DNA of 64,000 nt. Origin: Bubalus kerabau (Eukaryota; Chordata; Mammalia; Artiodactyla; Bovidae). The DNA lies in assembly GCF_029407905.1 (NCBI RefSeq), contig NC_073624.1, forward strand, positions 108,314,001-108,378,000, written 5' to 3'. Of this stretch, positions 12,601 through 24,491 are shown piece by piece. Below the pieces are notes generated by a model that was not told the origin of the DNA, ran no database searches, and was given only the letters and a program-made list of their open reading frames with translations. Position numbers and translations under genes: made by a program. Positions within the stretch are counted from its first letter, which is position 1. Each line of letters begins with the position of its first letter.

Positions 12601-13558
12601 ATTTCCAAACAAAAACAATTTGAACAAATTGTTAGACAGATGTTAGGGAAATATTTATCATGATCTAAAAAAGATATTCCATTTATATATTTTAACATTT
12701 TAATGCATTATCTTTTTAATTAATCTTAGTATAAAAGCAATGAATAAAACATTTTGTAAAGGGAAATAATTCATGTCTTTTCTCCTTGAGAGGGCAGAAG
12801 AGATATTCTACATACGTGTAATCTTGCCATGAGGACCTTTTTTTCACTTTTTCAAGAATACTACAAAGCATTTTATGTACTTAAACTTATGCTCAACATG
12901 ACTAATAATTAGAGAAATGCAAACATCTAATGTAGAATTTTATGCCCGGGTTGGGGGGGAACTTTAAATAAATTTGGAAGATGTATTGTGAAACAAGAAT
13001 AAAGAATATTGAGGAAGTTTCTCACTATGCAACCCTAAACAACAACAACAAAAAAAGATTTCTGTAGTCAAAAGGGAAAAGTTCAAGATGTGAACATATT
13101 AATACAAGAACAAAGTAACAGTGGAAAGGAGAAAATATGGGTAAATGTAAATAAATATAGTCCATGAAAAACAATATTTTAAGACTTTGTAATTTGAAAT
13201 ACATTTGGGATCAAATTCTGTGACAATATCAGTGTAAAAGTCTGGAGAGGGAAGTGGTAATAAAGTCAGTCAGGTATATGGCAGATTCCGTGTCTCAGAA
13301 TGTGATTTCTTGACCACTGCCACTAGAAAATCATCCCCTCCATAAAATTCAAGGAGAGAGCAAGAGTGTGCAGTTATTTTCATTTTGTACCAATATTGTC
13401 TCTTGAATTAACTAAGAAAACTAAGTGATTGGTAGACCCACCAAAACCTAAGCTTCATTGCTGTAGAAATGGAGGGACCCAGATTCCCACCATGGGTAGA
13501 TATCTTCAGTAGCTCTGCTTCCTGAATTACAAAGCTAAAGAAATGGCCACATTGAGCC
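9656..13558. other. Unassigned AT-rich sequence
   Basis: About 3.9 kb with no recognised repeat, RNA or coding exon. The longest frame (11021-11422, 133 codons) has no domain I recognise and its composition follows the local AT bias. I treat all frames here as chance. Confidence 0.55.
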
Positions 13559-13654
13559 TTGACTGTAATAAACACTGGGGTGCATGTATCTTTTCAAATT
13601 ATAGTTCTGGATATATATACAGGAGTGTGACTGATGGATCATACATTAGCTCTA

Positions 13655-13693
<39 letters not shown>

Positions 13694-13835
13694 GAATCTA
13701 CATACTGTTCTTCATAGTGATTGTACTAATTTAGATTCCCACCAACAATGTAGGGAGGGTTCCCATTCTCCACAGGCTCTCCAGCATTTTGTTTGTAACT
13801 TTTTGATGATGGCTATTCTGACCTGTGTGAGGCCA
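13559..13835 (-). mobile_element. L1M-type LINE fragment with internal T29 run
   Basis: An antisense ORF2/3' segment of an old L1. Blocks are 'aacactggggtgcatgtatc', 'gattcccaccaacaatgta', 'ctccacaggctctccagcat' and 'gatggctattctgacc'. A run of 29 T at 13662-13690 sits where L1 normally has a short T stretch after 'tttttagtttttt', so this is probably slippage expansion inside the element. Confidence 0.85.
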
Positions 13836-14330
13836 ATGCTTCTTCATATACTGCTTCAACTCTGTTCTGTTCTGTCTCTGGGACTTAAGGCAGACATATA
13901 TTAGATGTTCCCAGTGCATATCATTTAGAGGCATATATTTTATATGCACATATAATCATATAGAGCTATTTTATGCTCTATTTTCTATTAACATCTTTCA
14001 TTTTTATGTTTCAATTTGACTATTTTCATTCTCCTATCTTCCAGTTCACACTATACTTTTCTAGTCTATCAAATGTATGTTAAATCCATGTTACATTCTT
14101 TAAATTGCAGATATTAATACATGATTTTCTACTTTTTGAACTTCCATTGTTCTCTTAAGATTTCAATTCTCCAGTGAATGTCTTCATGATTTCATCTACT
14201 TTTTTCTGCTATTTTTTGCATTTTCTTAAACATATTAATTGTTGCTTAAAGTGTTTTTCTACTAATTTTACTATCTGAATTACCTTTTGGTTGGCTTCTA
14301 TTGTCTGTTATATTGTCATATTTTATCAAT
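13836..14330. other. Unassigned; possibly old L1-like
   Basis: No gene. The block from about 14020 to 14320 weakly resembles an old L1 segment common in mammals, but the likeness is too low to assert. Confidence 0.4.
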
Positions 14331-14395
14331 CAGTTCAGTTCAGTTCAGTCGCTCAGTCGTGTCCGACTCTTTGCGACCCCATGAATCACAGCATG
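14331..14395 (-). mobile_element. BovB 3' terminal fragment, 65 bp
   Basis: Only the last ~65 bp of BovB in antisense: three 'cagtt' units, the 'cgctcagtcgtgtccgactc' block, then 'gaccccatgaatcacagcat'. This is an extreme 5' truncation, common for RTE elements. I see no convincing TSD. Confidence 0.9.
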
Positions 14396-15275
14396 TCTAA
14401 TAAATTTTTACTTTATGTCAATGATTTATTAAAAAATAATAGAAGCACAAGATGTTCTTTTCCAAGAGAAGGTATCTTCCTTCCTCTATTACGTAATAGG
14501 ACTGAATTAGAGATGGCTGTGTTGTGCTGAAACAGTCTCTGGGCCTTCAAATGATTTATTTTTGTAATTTTTCCAGCTTTTTTTTCTAGTTGTTATCAGC
14601 AGCAGTATTGCCTTTCTATTACCTGAATTATCACACTCGAATTGGAAGTCACTAGTAGTTATTTTAAATAAGCAATGAAGAATTTTCCACAAGATGAGTG
14701 GAATGCTTGCAATAAGAAATGAAAATTTAAGAAAATCCTAATCTACTTTTGATAATGTTCAAAATACAATAAGCCTGACTCAAAAATAATAATAAAAATT
14801 AGATCATACACTAAAAAAAGAAATCTAGATTGTTTAGCAAAGAGACACATATTTAAGTTTTTCCCTATGGTGCTACTCAACAAAAATTAACAGGGGAAAA
14901 GAGAAAAAAGAGACGACAAAGATGACTTAAAGATTTACACATGCAATCCTATCTTATTTAGCAATCAATCATGACTCTTTTACATTTAACTGATTTAATC
15001 CTATCTTCTTGAAGTCGTCCATAATCCCTGACTTTTTTTTTATTCTTAGTAGCAGCAGTATCACACTTACCTGTTGGTTATTTTTAAGTTTTCTATATCT
15101 TTTTGTTTCAGAAATTTGACTAAAAATGCCACTTATTTAGATTTGAGTTTTGATATATTCCCCTAATCTTTCTGTTTTCATATGTTTTCCTTCTTAACAG
15201 GAACCTTCTAACTAAACCCTGTTATCTTAAAATGTATATTGTGGGACTGGGTCTGGTAAGACCTTTCTATTGTTA
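14396..15275. other. Unassigned AT-rich sequence
   Basis: No recognised repeat or gene. The frames at 14291-14530 and 14507-14692 either begin in the BovB tail or lack any domain. Confidence 0.5.
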
Positions 15276-15487
15276 ATGAAAGTGGAAGTCTCCCATTCAT
15301 GTCTGACTCTTTGGGACCCCATGGGTAGTAGCCCACCAGGCTCCTCTGTCCATGGGATTCTCCAGGCTAGAATACTGGAGTGGGTGGCCATTCCCTTCTC
15401 CAGAGGATCTTCCTGACCCAGGGATCGAACCCATGTCTCCCTCATTGCAGACAAAGTCTTTTACAATCTGTGCCACCAGGGAAGCCA
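15276..15487 (-). mobile_element. Bov-tA SINE
   Basis: The antisense body ('ctgtccatgggattctccag') is followed by the reverse of the tRNA-derived head ('gggatcgaacccatgtctcc', 'gtgccaccagggaagcc'). The three overlapping short frames across it are SINE artefacts. Confidence 0.92.
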
Positions 15488-17053
15488 ACTGAAAAAGTAT
15501 ATAAAGCCTCGATAAGACTAGCAAGTGGGGCACTCTCTGATATCTATGTCAGAAGCTTTCTCTGTCTCTTTTTTTCGCTGTAATAAAACTCTGCTACCCA
15601 AAAGCTCTGAGTTATCAAGCCTCAGCTCTGGTCCTGAAGCTAAATTCCCTTCTTCAGAGATCATAATTCTTACACTGTTCACCATAAGCTATCATTACTA
15701 AATAATATTTTATTGCTTAGAACTAATGTTAAGCCCCTATATTATTCTACTATGATTTTTTTTTTTTTTTTTGCTATTCCCCTCACATGGTGTAGCCACA
15801 TTACCTGTTCTTAAAATTAACTTAAATTACCAGAGTATTTCTTGAGAGTGGTTAAATATGTTTTAGCAATGTTGCTTGTTATTTAATCAGTGAGACATTG
15901 GGGGAATTATCCTCTATCTCTTTTTAGATTATTGTCTATTTTATTATAATCTGTTCTCTAATTCTAGGAGATTCATTTGTTTAGTTTTCTTTCTTTATTC
16001 TGTTTTCCATTATTTATATTTTCTGTGAATCATTTTATCCTTGGTAAGGACAACAATATCCTAATATTACTTGAAGAGATTGGATGTTATAATTAAACAT
16101 GCATACATGAAAAAAGCAAGTATTTGGCCACATAAATATACTTAATAAAACTGAACAATGGTGATAGACTACTTGAATCTGGGGATCATACAAAGAAGCA
16201 ACACAGTGCAGTGGGTGAAAGGATTGTCACTAGTATCAGTCAACTCTAAATACAGATGATGCAATTGCCTACCAAATGGATAAAACAACTCAGATAATCA
16301 TTTTAGGGGTACATATAAAGAAGAATATAAGTTCTCCCAATAAGAAAATGTGTACTTCTTATTGAATAATACTTATTTATATTCCATCATATTCATTTTC
16401 TTATTGAATGATTTAATATTTTTTGAATATTCATATATCAGTATTATAGCTTGGAATGCCTTGCATGCTATATTTATATTTCTCTCAATACAATCCACAG
16501 TCAGATTACACTTACCACAGAATTTTTTGGTCTCTAAAATTGGTGATATTCAAAGAATAAATAAAAAGTCTCCTTCTTATGTAATTCAGTAAAAAATTGA
16601 CATTTCTTTGTAAAAATTATTCAAGATATTTAAAAATAACTACATAAACCATAAAATTATTAATAGAAAATAAATATAACTCAAATATGTATCAGATGAG
16701 CTGAATAAATAATAGCAAACCTTTAGTCAATTATTTCCTCCAGCATCCTTTTTTCAATGCTGCATTTTTGTTATGTAACTATGTCAAACATACCAAAAAA
16801 GTTATTGCTTTTGCTCATGAACACAATGTAAATCAAATCCTGCAAATATTTCTGCTTTCCTTCTTCATCTTAAAAAAATATTTCTTAGAATTTTTTTCTT
16901 AGAAAAGTTTAAGCAGGATTCCTCATTTCAATTTGATGTTTATTATTACTTTTAAAAAACATTTAAATCAATAATAATACAATATACAATAGCTATAACT
17001 ATCAAAACTTTGGAGTTTCCCAAGTGTAAAACTAATCAAGACATGACAATAGA
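15488..17053. other. Unassigned AT-rich sequence
   Basis: No recognised repeat or gene over about 1.6 kb. A T-run lies near 15757-15772. The 16350-16592 frame (80 codons) is rich in Ile, Leu and Phe because of base composition and is not recognisable. Confidence 0.5.
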
Positions 17054-17065
17054 GACTTGGCTTTT

Positions 17066-17271
17066 TTTTTGTTTGTTTATTTATTTTTAAATTTTATTTT
17101 ATTTTTAAACTTTACATAACTGTATTAGTTTTGTCAAATATCAAAATGAATCCGCCACAGGTATACATGTGTTCCCCATCCTGAACCCTCCTCCCTCCTC
17201 CCTCCCCATTCCATCCCTCTGGGTCGTCCCAGTGCACCAGCCCCAAGCATCCAGTATCTGCATCGAACCTG
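17066..17271 (-). mobile_element. L1-BT LINE, 5'-truncated 3' end, with TSD
   Basis: About 205 bp of antisense L1-BT 3' end, of the variant with 'cataactgtattagttttg' next to the tail. It is flanked by an exact 12-bp duplication GACTTGGCTTTT at 17054-17065 and 17272-17283, which fixes both insertion boundaries. It has the same tail variant as the copies at 24.9, 25.6, 53.7 and 56.8 kb. Confidence 0.93.
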
Positions 17272-17283
17272 GACTTGGCTTTT

Positions 17284-18649
17284 GTTTTTATGAAAAATTG
17301 ATCTAAACTCCACGTTCTTAGCTGGATTCCTACAGTATTTTTTTTGGCATTCATGTTTTGAAATGTGGCGGGATAGTTTTAAAGGCAATGTCTGATGGAA
17401 ACTGTTGAGTGCCAAAGGGCCCACAATTTGAATTGACAGAGATCCCATTAAAGAGGTCAAGAGTTAACATTTCATAATGTTTGTATAAAATAAAAGAAAT
17501 TGACAGAGCACTGACTCATCCAGTTAGAAAACTGGCATGGAAACAAGGCAGGCTGTAAAGTTGGAAATGGACCTAAAATACTGATCCTAGAGAAAGAGAA
17601 AGTTCACTAGATTACTTTTCAGAAAGCAAAGGCTTTAAATTAAATGAGACATTTAAATGAGACAATGCCTTGAATAATTTTAGCTAGTGAGATCTAGATT
17701 TTCCAAGTGGCCAATTTCTAAGGAAAAGAGAATAATAAACAGAGGCAAGCTGAAGTTTAGAAACTGGTAAGTAGGCAAAGGATGTTCTCTGAGAGCTCTG
17801 CAGTTACTAACTTCACTCTTCAGTGGAAAATCTTGGGCAGTTCGAAGGCTAGTGAAAGGCATATTTTATATCTCTTTTTGATTTTTAAAATCTTTATCCT
17901 TTCACCTTCTCTTTGAAAACAGTTGCCATTTTCCCTCATATTTTTTACTTCAACATTCTGCTCATTCTGGTGTCTAAATAATCAGTTTAGAATGTTTCCA
18001 AGTTAAGTGAAAAATCTTAATTTAGAAATCTGCTAAAGAAAATTTGATCAAAGTTATAATATTGATTTAAAATATTAAATGGACTTGCATAAAATATCAA
18101 CCAAATCAAATAGCTTATTGGGAAGTCACTTCATAAACATAAAACAATGATAGTATTCCTTAATATAAAGTAATGGCTTTATTGCACTGTAATTTTTTCA
18201 TATTCCCCATGAAGTTATATTGAATTTGAGGTTAGAAAATACATCATGCATGTAATGGATTCTCAAATCTTTCATTATTGAATATGTTTTCTTTTCTCTT
18301 TTTTGACAACTCAACTCAGCTAGCTGCTATTTACATGGCTCCATGCAGATGATTATTTTATGACAAAATCATTAATAAGAGTTATCAACTTTAATGAAAA
18401 TAGTGATATGTGTTATTATTAAATGGATAAATAATATTTTGATATAGTAAACATTTTCCTAATTTATCTCAATTGAAAGTAAAATAAATTGAATGGCATG
18501 AAAAAAGTCCAATAGTGATTAAACAATCTACTTACTATGTCATTTTCCCCCTCAGCATGTTATTTCCATCTTAGTTTTCCTATTGCATCCTTGAATAATC
18601 CAAAATCTCAAATTTCTAAAAATTAGCAACAGAAATTACTTCATAAATT
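17284..18649. other. Unassigned sequence
   Basis: No recognised repeat or gene. The composition is somewhat less AT-biased near 17300-17460 and 18300-18400 than nearby, but nothing here supports a specific function. Frames at 17112-17460 and 17680-17862 are chance or extend into the L1. Confidence 0.45.
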
Positions 18650-18872
18650 GTGTGTGTGCTAAGTTGCTTCAGTCATGTCCAACTCTGTGTGACCCTATGG
18701 ACTGCAGTCTGCCAGGCTCCTCTATCCATGGGATTCTCCAGGCAAGAATACTGGAGTAGGTTGCCATGCCCTCCTCCAGGGGATCTTCCCCACCCAGAGA
18801 CTGAACCCACATTTCTTATGTCTCCTGCACTGGCAGATGGGTTCTTTATCACTAGTGCCACCTGGGAAGCCC
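18650..18872 (-). mobile_element. Bov-tA SINE with 12-bp TSD
   Basis: A full-length antisense Bov-tA, from 'gtgtgtgctaagttgcttca' to 'gccacctgggaagccc'. An exact duplication ACTTCATAAATT at 18638-18649 and 18873-18884 shows L1-driven insertion. Frames across it are artefacts. Confidence 0.95.
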
Positions 18873-19132
18873 ACTTCATAAATTAGATGCTCCCCAAAAT
18901 TAACTGTTTCAAGATTTGAGTCTTTGAGATGTTACCTATTTTGGAACAAAGAAGAAATCAACTTTTTCTCTTTAATTTTTATTTACAATTCTTTTGATTT
19001 CAATGGTGAAAATGTAGTATCATAAAACTAGCCCATTCAGAAATGTTCTTAGTCCTGGAAAGATCATATTCTGAGTAGACATCATGTGTAACTGAGCTTA
19101 AAATTAAACTGCTTCTCCACTAACCCCTTGTG

Positions 19133-19358
19133 AGACATTTGTTCCTTTCCAAAACACCCATAAGACATCTGGTCCACACTAAAACATACTTGATATTTGA
19201 TCCTATCCAAAACCACTTGTCCTGGATCAAATATGTTCATAGACATTTTGGACAGGACCATATTGCAAGGTCTTTTTGGAAGGGACCAAATGACTTTGGG
19301 GAAAATAATGTCTTATGAAACAATGTCTTATGGATGTTTTGGAGATAACCAAATGTCT
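19133..19358. repeat. MITE-like imperfect inverted repeat element
   Basis: The outer arms 19133-19168 and 19323-19358 pair as inverted repeats with 31 of 36 positions matching by eye (arm start 'agacatttgttcctttcc', arm end 'cccataagacat'). A second, exact 11-bp inverted pair 'atatttgatcc' / 'ggatcaaatat' lies at 19193-19203 and 19224-19234. Variants of the 'catttgKtccYttccaaaa' motif recur inside in both orientations (for example antisense near 19272-19295). There is no coding potential. The layout suggests an old nonautonomous DNA transposon or a foldback of a short repeated motif. I cannot name the family and see no clear TSD. Confidence 0.7.
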
Positions 19359-20544
19359 GCTAGCCCACAAACCTTGTCTCTGAAATTATGCTATTTTTCA
19401 ATTGCGTTTCTTAGGTAGTCCCTTTTTTCATTTCTCTATTACTATATTTCATTTATTGTTTATATGGTCACTGGAACTAAAATATAGATGCAAAACCCCT
19501 CATATTCCTTTTGTTCATTAGCAATCAATGTTTTATTTAACTTGATCTATGCTGATGAGTATTCCTATTCTAAAGGGTTTGAGCTTTCATTTCAAAGCAT
19601 AGTATAGACACCTCCCTTCAGCTATTTCTTTATGTAAGAGGAACTTTATGGAAATGCTGATTGCAAATTTCAGTAGGAAAACCACAGTTTTTATACACAA
19701 CAGGACAAATTACAGAATCTCTTTAAACTGGAACATTTAGCTTAAATCTTAAAGATGGAAAAATCTTTAATGGTTTTGCTACTGCCGGAACAAAACAAAA
19801 TAATTCATATAGTTGTTAAACATTCATAGAAAGTTACTCTTTAAAGTTTACCAAAGTCTTTTCCTACCTATATTTTGTGTTTACCTGTTCTAAGCATTTA
19901 AGTACAAATCCTTTCACAATAGTTATCTTGATTTTATTCTTACTCTAAAATGAATATTGATATGGATAAATCACTATTTTCCTTATCAGTTTCCAACTTT
20001 TAAAAAGCTATTAGAATATTATTTATTGTCTAATGAAAAGATGAAAGCTATACATACAATTGTAAAATTCTTGAAAATACACAAAGAAAAGCAAATAATA
20101 GTATAATAGTAATTCTACAACACAGGGAATATAATCAATAACAGTTTGTGTTACACCAGTTGTTACAGCCCTTTTTTCTTGCAATAATTTTGAATATAGT
20201 TAAGATTATACTGTAAATGCCATTTTTATCCCAGTTTTGCTCATTGCTGATACTTCCTATATTCCATTTTTCCTCTCATTCTGAATCAGAAGGGAATTAC
20301 TGTGTTACTTGTTATATACTTTTTACTTGTGATATCATGAACCATAATAAATTGTTAGTCAAGTGGTAATAATAATGGTTATAAATTAGATTCCTGCAAT
20401 TTGAATATGAATTATATAATTGATTAATTGTGCTAGCTGAACAACTAATCTAATGTCACTTAAGGATTTTATCTACTAAATACGCAATTAGCACTACCCA
20501 CTGCACATTAGTGTTTTGAGGATTAAAGTAATTTATTCAAAGGC
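19359..20544. other. Unassigned AT-rich sequence
   Basis: No recognised repeat or gene. Confidence 0.5.
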
Positions 20545-20760
20545 CTTGGGTGCCAAGTCACTTCAGTCATGTCCAACTCTTCTTGACCCTATGGACTGTA
20601 GGCTTCCAGGCTCCTCTGACCATAGGATTCTCCAGGCAAGACTACTGGTGGGTTTCCATGCCCTCCTCCAGGGGATCTTCCCAACCCCGGGATCGAACCC
20701 ATGTCTCTTAGGTCTCCTGCATTGACAGGGAGGTTCTTTACCACTAGCGTCAGCTGGGAA
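20545..20760 (-). mobile_element. Bov-tA SINE
   Basis: Antisense Bov-tA: the body from 'cacttcagtcatgtccaact', then the reversed tRNA-like head with 'gggatcgaacccatgtctct' and 'accactagcgtcagctggga'. Frames on either strand here are SINE artefacts. Confidence 0.92.
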
Positions 20761-20949
20761 GAGCACACAGAAGATGCTTACCAAGTTTAAGCTGTATCTT
20801 TTCCTCTTTCTCCTTTTTCTTTCCCTTGTCAATTACTACTGCTGCTATTGTCACTACTCTTAGGTCAACTTCTATTACAAGTAGCAATATGAATACTATA
20901 TTTTAATACTAAATCTAATACTATATTCTAATGAGCAGAAATAGTCAGA

Positions 20950-21487
20950 TTTTATGAGGAATAATGGCCTCCAAGTTCATCCATGGTGCCAAAAATGGAA
21001 GAATTGCTTTCCATTTTTAAGGCTGAACAATATTCCATTGTGTGTCCATTATTTCTTTATCTACTTGTGCATAAACAGACATTCAGGCTGCTTCAATGCC
21101 TTGGCTATTTTGAATAATACTGTGATAAACGTGGGGTTGCAGATATCATTTTGATATCCTGGTTCCATTCCTTTAGATATATACCCAAAAGTGGGATTGC
21201 TGGGACATATAGTTCTATTTTAGTTTTCTAAGGATTTTGCATGCTGTTTTCCATAATGAAGAAAGGCTCCCTTTCTGCTATATCCTTAGCAACACTTGTA
21301 ATCTCTTTTTAATAATAACCACTCTATCTGGTGTGAGGTACCTGATAGCTTATAAGGATTTTTGTCTCTTTCTCTGATGATTATCTTCCCATTTATTTAC
21401 TATCTGTTTGTATGTCTCCTTTGCAGAAATTTCTATTCAGTTATTTGCCCACTTTTTGCTATTGAGTTGAAAGAGTTTCTATACATT
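20950..21487 (-). mobile_element. Old L1M LINE, inverted 5' segment
   Basis: Antisense L1 covering the end of ORF2 and the start of the 3' region ('caatattccattgtgtgtcc', 'cccaaaagtgggattgctgg', 'atttgcccactttttgc'). It abuts a sense-oriented L1 3' end at 21490. The left end of this piece and the start of the next are nearly adjacent in L1 consensus order, which is the layout produced by twin priming. Confidence 0.85.
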
Positions 21488-21489
21488 TT

Positions 21490-21765
21490 CGATTACATAA
21501 TACCACTTGTTTGAGAAATATAAAATAGTCAAACTCACAGAAGCAAGGGTAAAAATGGTGTTGCCAAGGCCTGGGAGAGGAGCGAATAAGGAGGTATCAG
21601 ACAAAGGGTGCAAAGTTTGATATGAAAGATCAATAAGTTTGAGAGATTTGTTGTAGAGCATAATGACTAGGTTAACAATACTGTATTGTATAGTTAAAAT
21701 GTGGTTGAGAGGATACGTCTTATGATAAGTATTCATATCACAAAATTAATAATAAAATAATTCAA
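21490..21765 (+). mobile_element. Old L1M LINE, 3' terminal segment
   Basis: The sense L1 3' UTR, from 'gattacataataccacttg' through 'agtcaaactcacagaagc' and 'gttaacaatactgtattgta', ending in an A-rich remnant near 21745-21770. It belongs with the antisense segment at 20950-21487 as one 5'-inverted insertion. Confidence 0.82.
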
Positions 21766-21963
21766 AAAGGAGGAGGAAATTTTGGGAGGTGATGGATACA
21801 TTAATGACATAGACAATCAAAAAGCATCACATTTTGGAGTGAGAAAATATAGATAAAATCTTTAGTAGTTTTCTATGAATTGTGTGGATTGAGAAAAGTA
21901 TGTAATCTCTCTGCCTTCCAGACTTTTCATTTCTAATAATATAGCTGCAAAGCTTTCATTTTT

Positions 21964-22205
21964 TTTATAATTACTTAATTTTTTTAATTTTTTTGGAATA
22001 TTTGTAATGAGTTTTTTTTAATTTAAATTTATTTATTTTAATTAGAGGCTAATTACTTTACAATATTGTATTGGTTTTGCCATACATCAACATGAATCTA
22101 CCACGGGTGTACTCATGTTCCCAATCCTGAAGCCCCCTTCCACCTCCCTCCCCATACCATCACTCTGGGTCATCCCAGTGCACCAGCCCCAAGCTTCCTG
22201 TATCC
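21964..22205 (-). mobile_element. L1-BT 3' end (outer copy of a composite insertion)
   Basis: An antisense L1-BT 3' end about 190 bp long with a long degraded A/T-rich tail at 21964-22012. It lies immediately outside a second L1 3' end and inside the outer TSD candidate AAAGCTWTCATTTTT (21949-21963 and 24490-24504, one mismatch). The placement suggests it entered as part of a read-through transcript and not as an independent insertion. Confidence 0.85.
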
Positions 22206-23323
22206 TTTTTTTTTTTTTTTTAATAGTATAGCAGTTTAATTTTTTTTTTTCAACTTTACAATATTGTATTGGTTTTGCCATACATCAACATGCATCTGCC
22301 ACGGGTGTACACGTGTTTCCCATCCTGAACCCCCCTCCCACATCCCTCCACATACCATCCCTCTGGGTCTTCCCAGTGTACCAGCCCCAAGCTTCCTGTA
22401 TCCTGCATCAAACCTGGACTGGCGATTCATTTCTTATATGATATTATACATGTTTTAACACCATTCTCCCATATCATCCCTCCTCTCTCCCACAGAGTCC
22501 AAAAGACTGTTCTATACATCTGTGTCTCTTTTCCTGTCACACATACAGGGTTGTCATTACCATTTTTCTAAATTCCATATATATGCGTTAGTATACTGTA
22601 TTGGTGTTTTTCTTTCTGGCTTACTTCACTCTGTATAATAGGCTCCAGTTTCATCCACCTCATTAGAACTGATTCAAATGTATTTTTTTAATGGCTGAGT
22701 AATACTCCATTGTGTATATGTACCACAGCTTTCTTATCCATTCATCTGCTGATGGACATCTAGGTTGCTTCCATGTCCTGGCTATTATAAACAGTGCTGA
22801 GATGAACATTGAGGTACACGTGTCTCTTTCAATTCTGGTTTCCTTGGTGTGTATGCCCAGCAGTGGGATTGCTGGGTCGTATGGCAGTTCTATTTTCAGT
22901 TTTTTAAGGAATCTCCACACTGTTCTCCATAGTGGCTGTACTAGTTTGCATTCCCACCAACAGTGTAAGAGGGTTCCCTTTTCTCCACACCCTCTCCAGC
23001 ATTTATTGCTTGTAGACTTGGATCACAGCCATTCTGACTGGCATGAAATGGAACCTCATAGTGGTTTTGATTTGCATTTCTCTGATAATGAGTGATGTTG
23101 AGCATCGTTTCATGTGTTTGTTAGCCATCTGTATATCTTCTTTGGAGAAATGTCTATTTAGTTCTTTGGCCCATTTTTTGATCAGGTCGTTTATTTTTCT
23201 GGAACTGAGCTGAAGGGTTGCTTGTATATTTTTGAGATTAGTTGTTTGTCAGTTGCTTCATTTGCTATTATTTTCTCCCATTCTGAAGGCTGTCTTTTCA
23301 CCTTGCTTATAGTTTCCTTAAAG
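22206..23323 (-). mobile_element. L1-BT LINE, 3' part (ORF2 C-terminus and 3' UTR)
   Basis: A T16 run (22206-22221), a short linker with 'agtatagcagtttaa', a T-run, then antisense L1-BT 3' UTR and the last part of ORF2 up to the 'ggctgtcttttcaccttgc' block. Frames at 22663-22920 and 22712-23095 are sense and shadow pieces of the element. It joins directly to the sense-oriented upstream part at 23324. Confidence 0.92.
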
Positions 23324-23406
23324 CAGGAATAGAAGGAACATACCTCAACATAATAAAAGCTATATATGACAAAACCACAGCAAACATTATCCTCAATGGT
23401 GAAAAA

Positions 23407-23865
23407 TTGAAAGCATTTCCCCTAAAGTCAGGAACAAGACAAGGGTGCCCACTCTCACCACTACTATTCAACATAGTTTTGGAAGTTTTGGCCACAGCAA
23501 TCAGAGCAGAAAAAGAAATAAAAGGAATCCAAATTGGAAAAGAAGAAGTAAAACTCTCACTGTTTGCAGATGACATGATCCTCTACATAGAAAACCCTAA
23601 AGACGCCACCAGAAAATTACTAGAGCTAATCAATGAATATAGTAAAGTTGTAGGATATAAAATCAACACACAGAAATCCCTTGCATTCCTATACACTAAT
23701 AATGAGAAAATAGAAAGAGAAATTAAGGAAACAATTCCATTCACCATTGCAATGAAAAGAATAAAATACTTAGGAACATATCTACCTAAAGAAACTAAAG
23801 ACCTATATATGCTAATGCTAATGCTAAGTCGCTTCAGTTGTGTCCGACTCTGTATGACCCCATAG
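23407..23865 (+). pseudogene. L1 ORF2 reverse transcriptase fragment (FADD present)
   Basis: A 152-residue frame. Residues 9-21 carry the GTRQGCPLSPLLF block (RT motif B) and residues 53-56 the catalytic FADD (motif C), followed by the INTQKSLAFLY and KYLGTYLPKE blocks typical of L1. The last ~18 residues are read from the inserted Bov-A2 SINE and do not belong. The protein would copy L1 RNA by target-primed reverse transcription, but endonuclease, motif A and the C-terminus are missing from this frame. It is a dead fragment. Confidence 0.93.
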
Positions 23866-24072
23866 ATGGCAGCCCACCCGGCTCCGCCATCCCTGGGATT
23901 CTCCAGGCAAGAATACTGGAGTAGATTGCCATTTCCTTCTCCAATGCGTGAAAGTGAAAAGTGAAAGTGAAGTCGCTCAGTCGTGTCTGACTCTTAGCAA
24001 CCCCATGGACTGCAGCCTACCAGGCTCCTCTGTCCATGGATTTTCCAGGCAAGAGTACTGGAGTGGGGTGCC
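23811..24072 (-). mobile_element. Bov-A2 SINE with 13-bp TSD
   Basis: A dimeric antisense Bov-A2 with a degenerate (GCT)n-type terminus at the left ('gctaatgctaatgctaag'), the first monomer, a 'gtgaaagtgaaaagtgaaag' linker, and the second monomer. It is flanked by an exact AAGACCTATATAT at 23798-23810 and 24073-24085. It splits the L1 ORF2 fragment and so is younger than it. Confidence 0.96.
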
Positions 24073-24158
24073 AAGACCTATATATAGAAAACTATAAAAC
24101 ACTGATGAAATAAATTAAAGAGGACACTAATAGATGGAGAAATATACCATGTTCATGG

Positions 24159-24491
24159 ATGGGAAGAATCAATATAGTGAAAATGAGTATACTACCCAAA
24201 GCAATCTATAGATTCAATGCAATCCCTGTCAAGCCACCAACGGTATTTTTCATAGAGCTAGAAGAAATAATTTCACAATTTGTATGGAAATACAAAAAAT
24301 CTCGAATAGCCAAAGCAATCTTGAGAAAGAAGAATGGAACTGGAGGAATCAACCTGCCTGACTTCAGGTTCTACTATAAAGCCACAGTCATCAAGACAGT
24401 ATGGTACTGGCACAAAGACAGAAATATAGATCAATGGAACAAAATAGAAAGCCCAGAGATAAACCCACACACCTGTAGACACCTTATCTAA
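24159..24491 (+). pseudogene. L1 ORF2 fragment downstream of the RT palm
   Basis: A 110-residue frame with the L1 ORF2 blocks PKAIYRFNAIPVK (residues 13-25), FVWKYKKSRIAK and TGGINLPDFRFYYKA, ending in WNKIESPEINPHTC. It lies directly downstream of the SINE that split ORF2. It is a piece of the RT thumb/connector region with no complete domain, part of the inverted segment of the twin-primed L1-BT. Confidence 0.92.

Larger units (their letters stand above)
23324..24489 (+). mobile_element. L1-BT LINE, inverted ORF2 RT segment
   Basis: Sense L1 ORF2 from just before the RT palm to shortly after it ('cagagataaacccacacacc'). It is inverted relative to the 3' part and missing roughly 350 bp of consensus between the two pieces. 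It is interrupted by Bov-A2 at 23811-24072. The right boundary coincides with the second copy of the TSD candidate. Confidence 0.92.
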
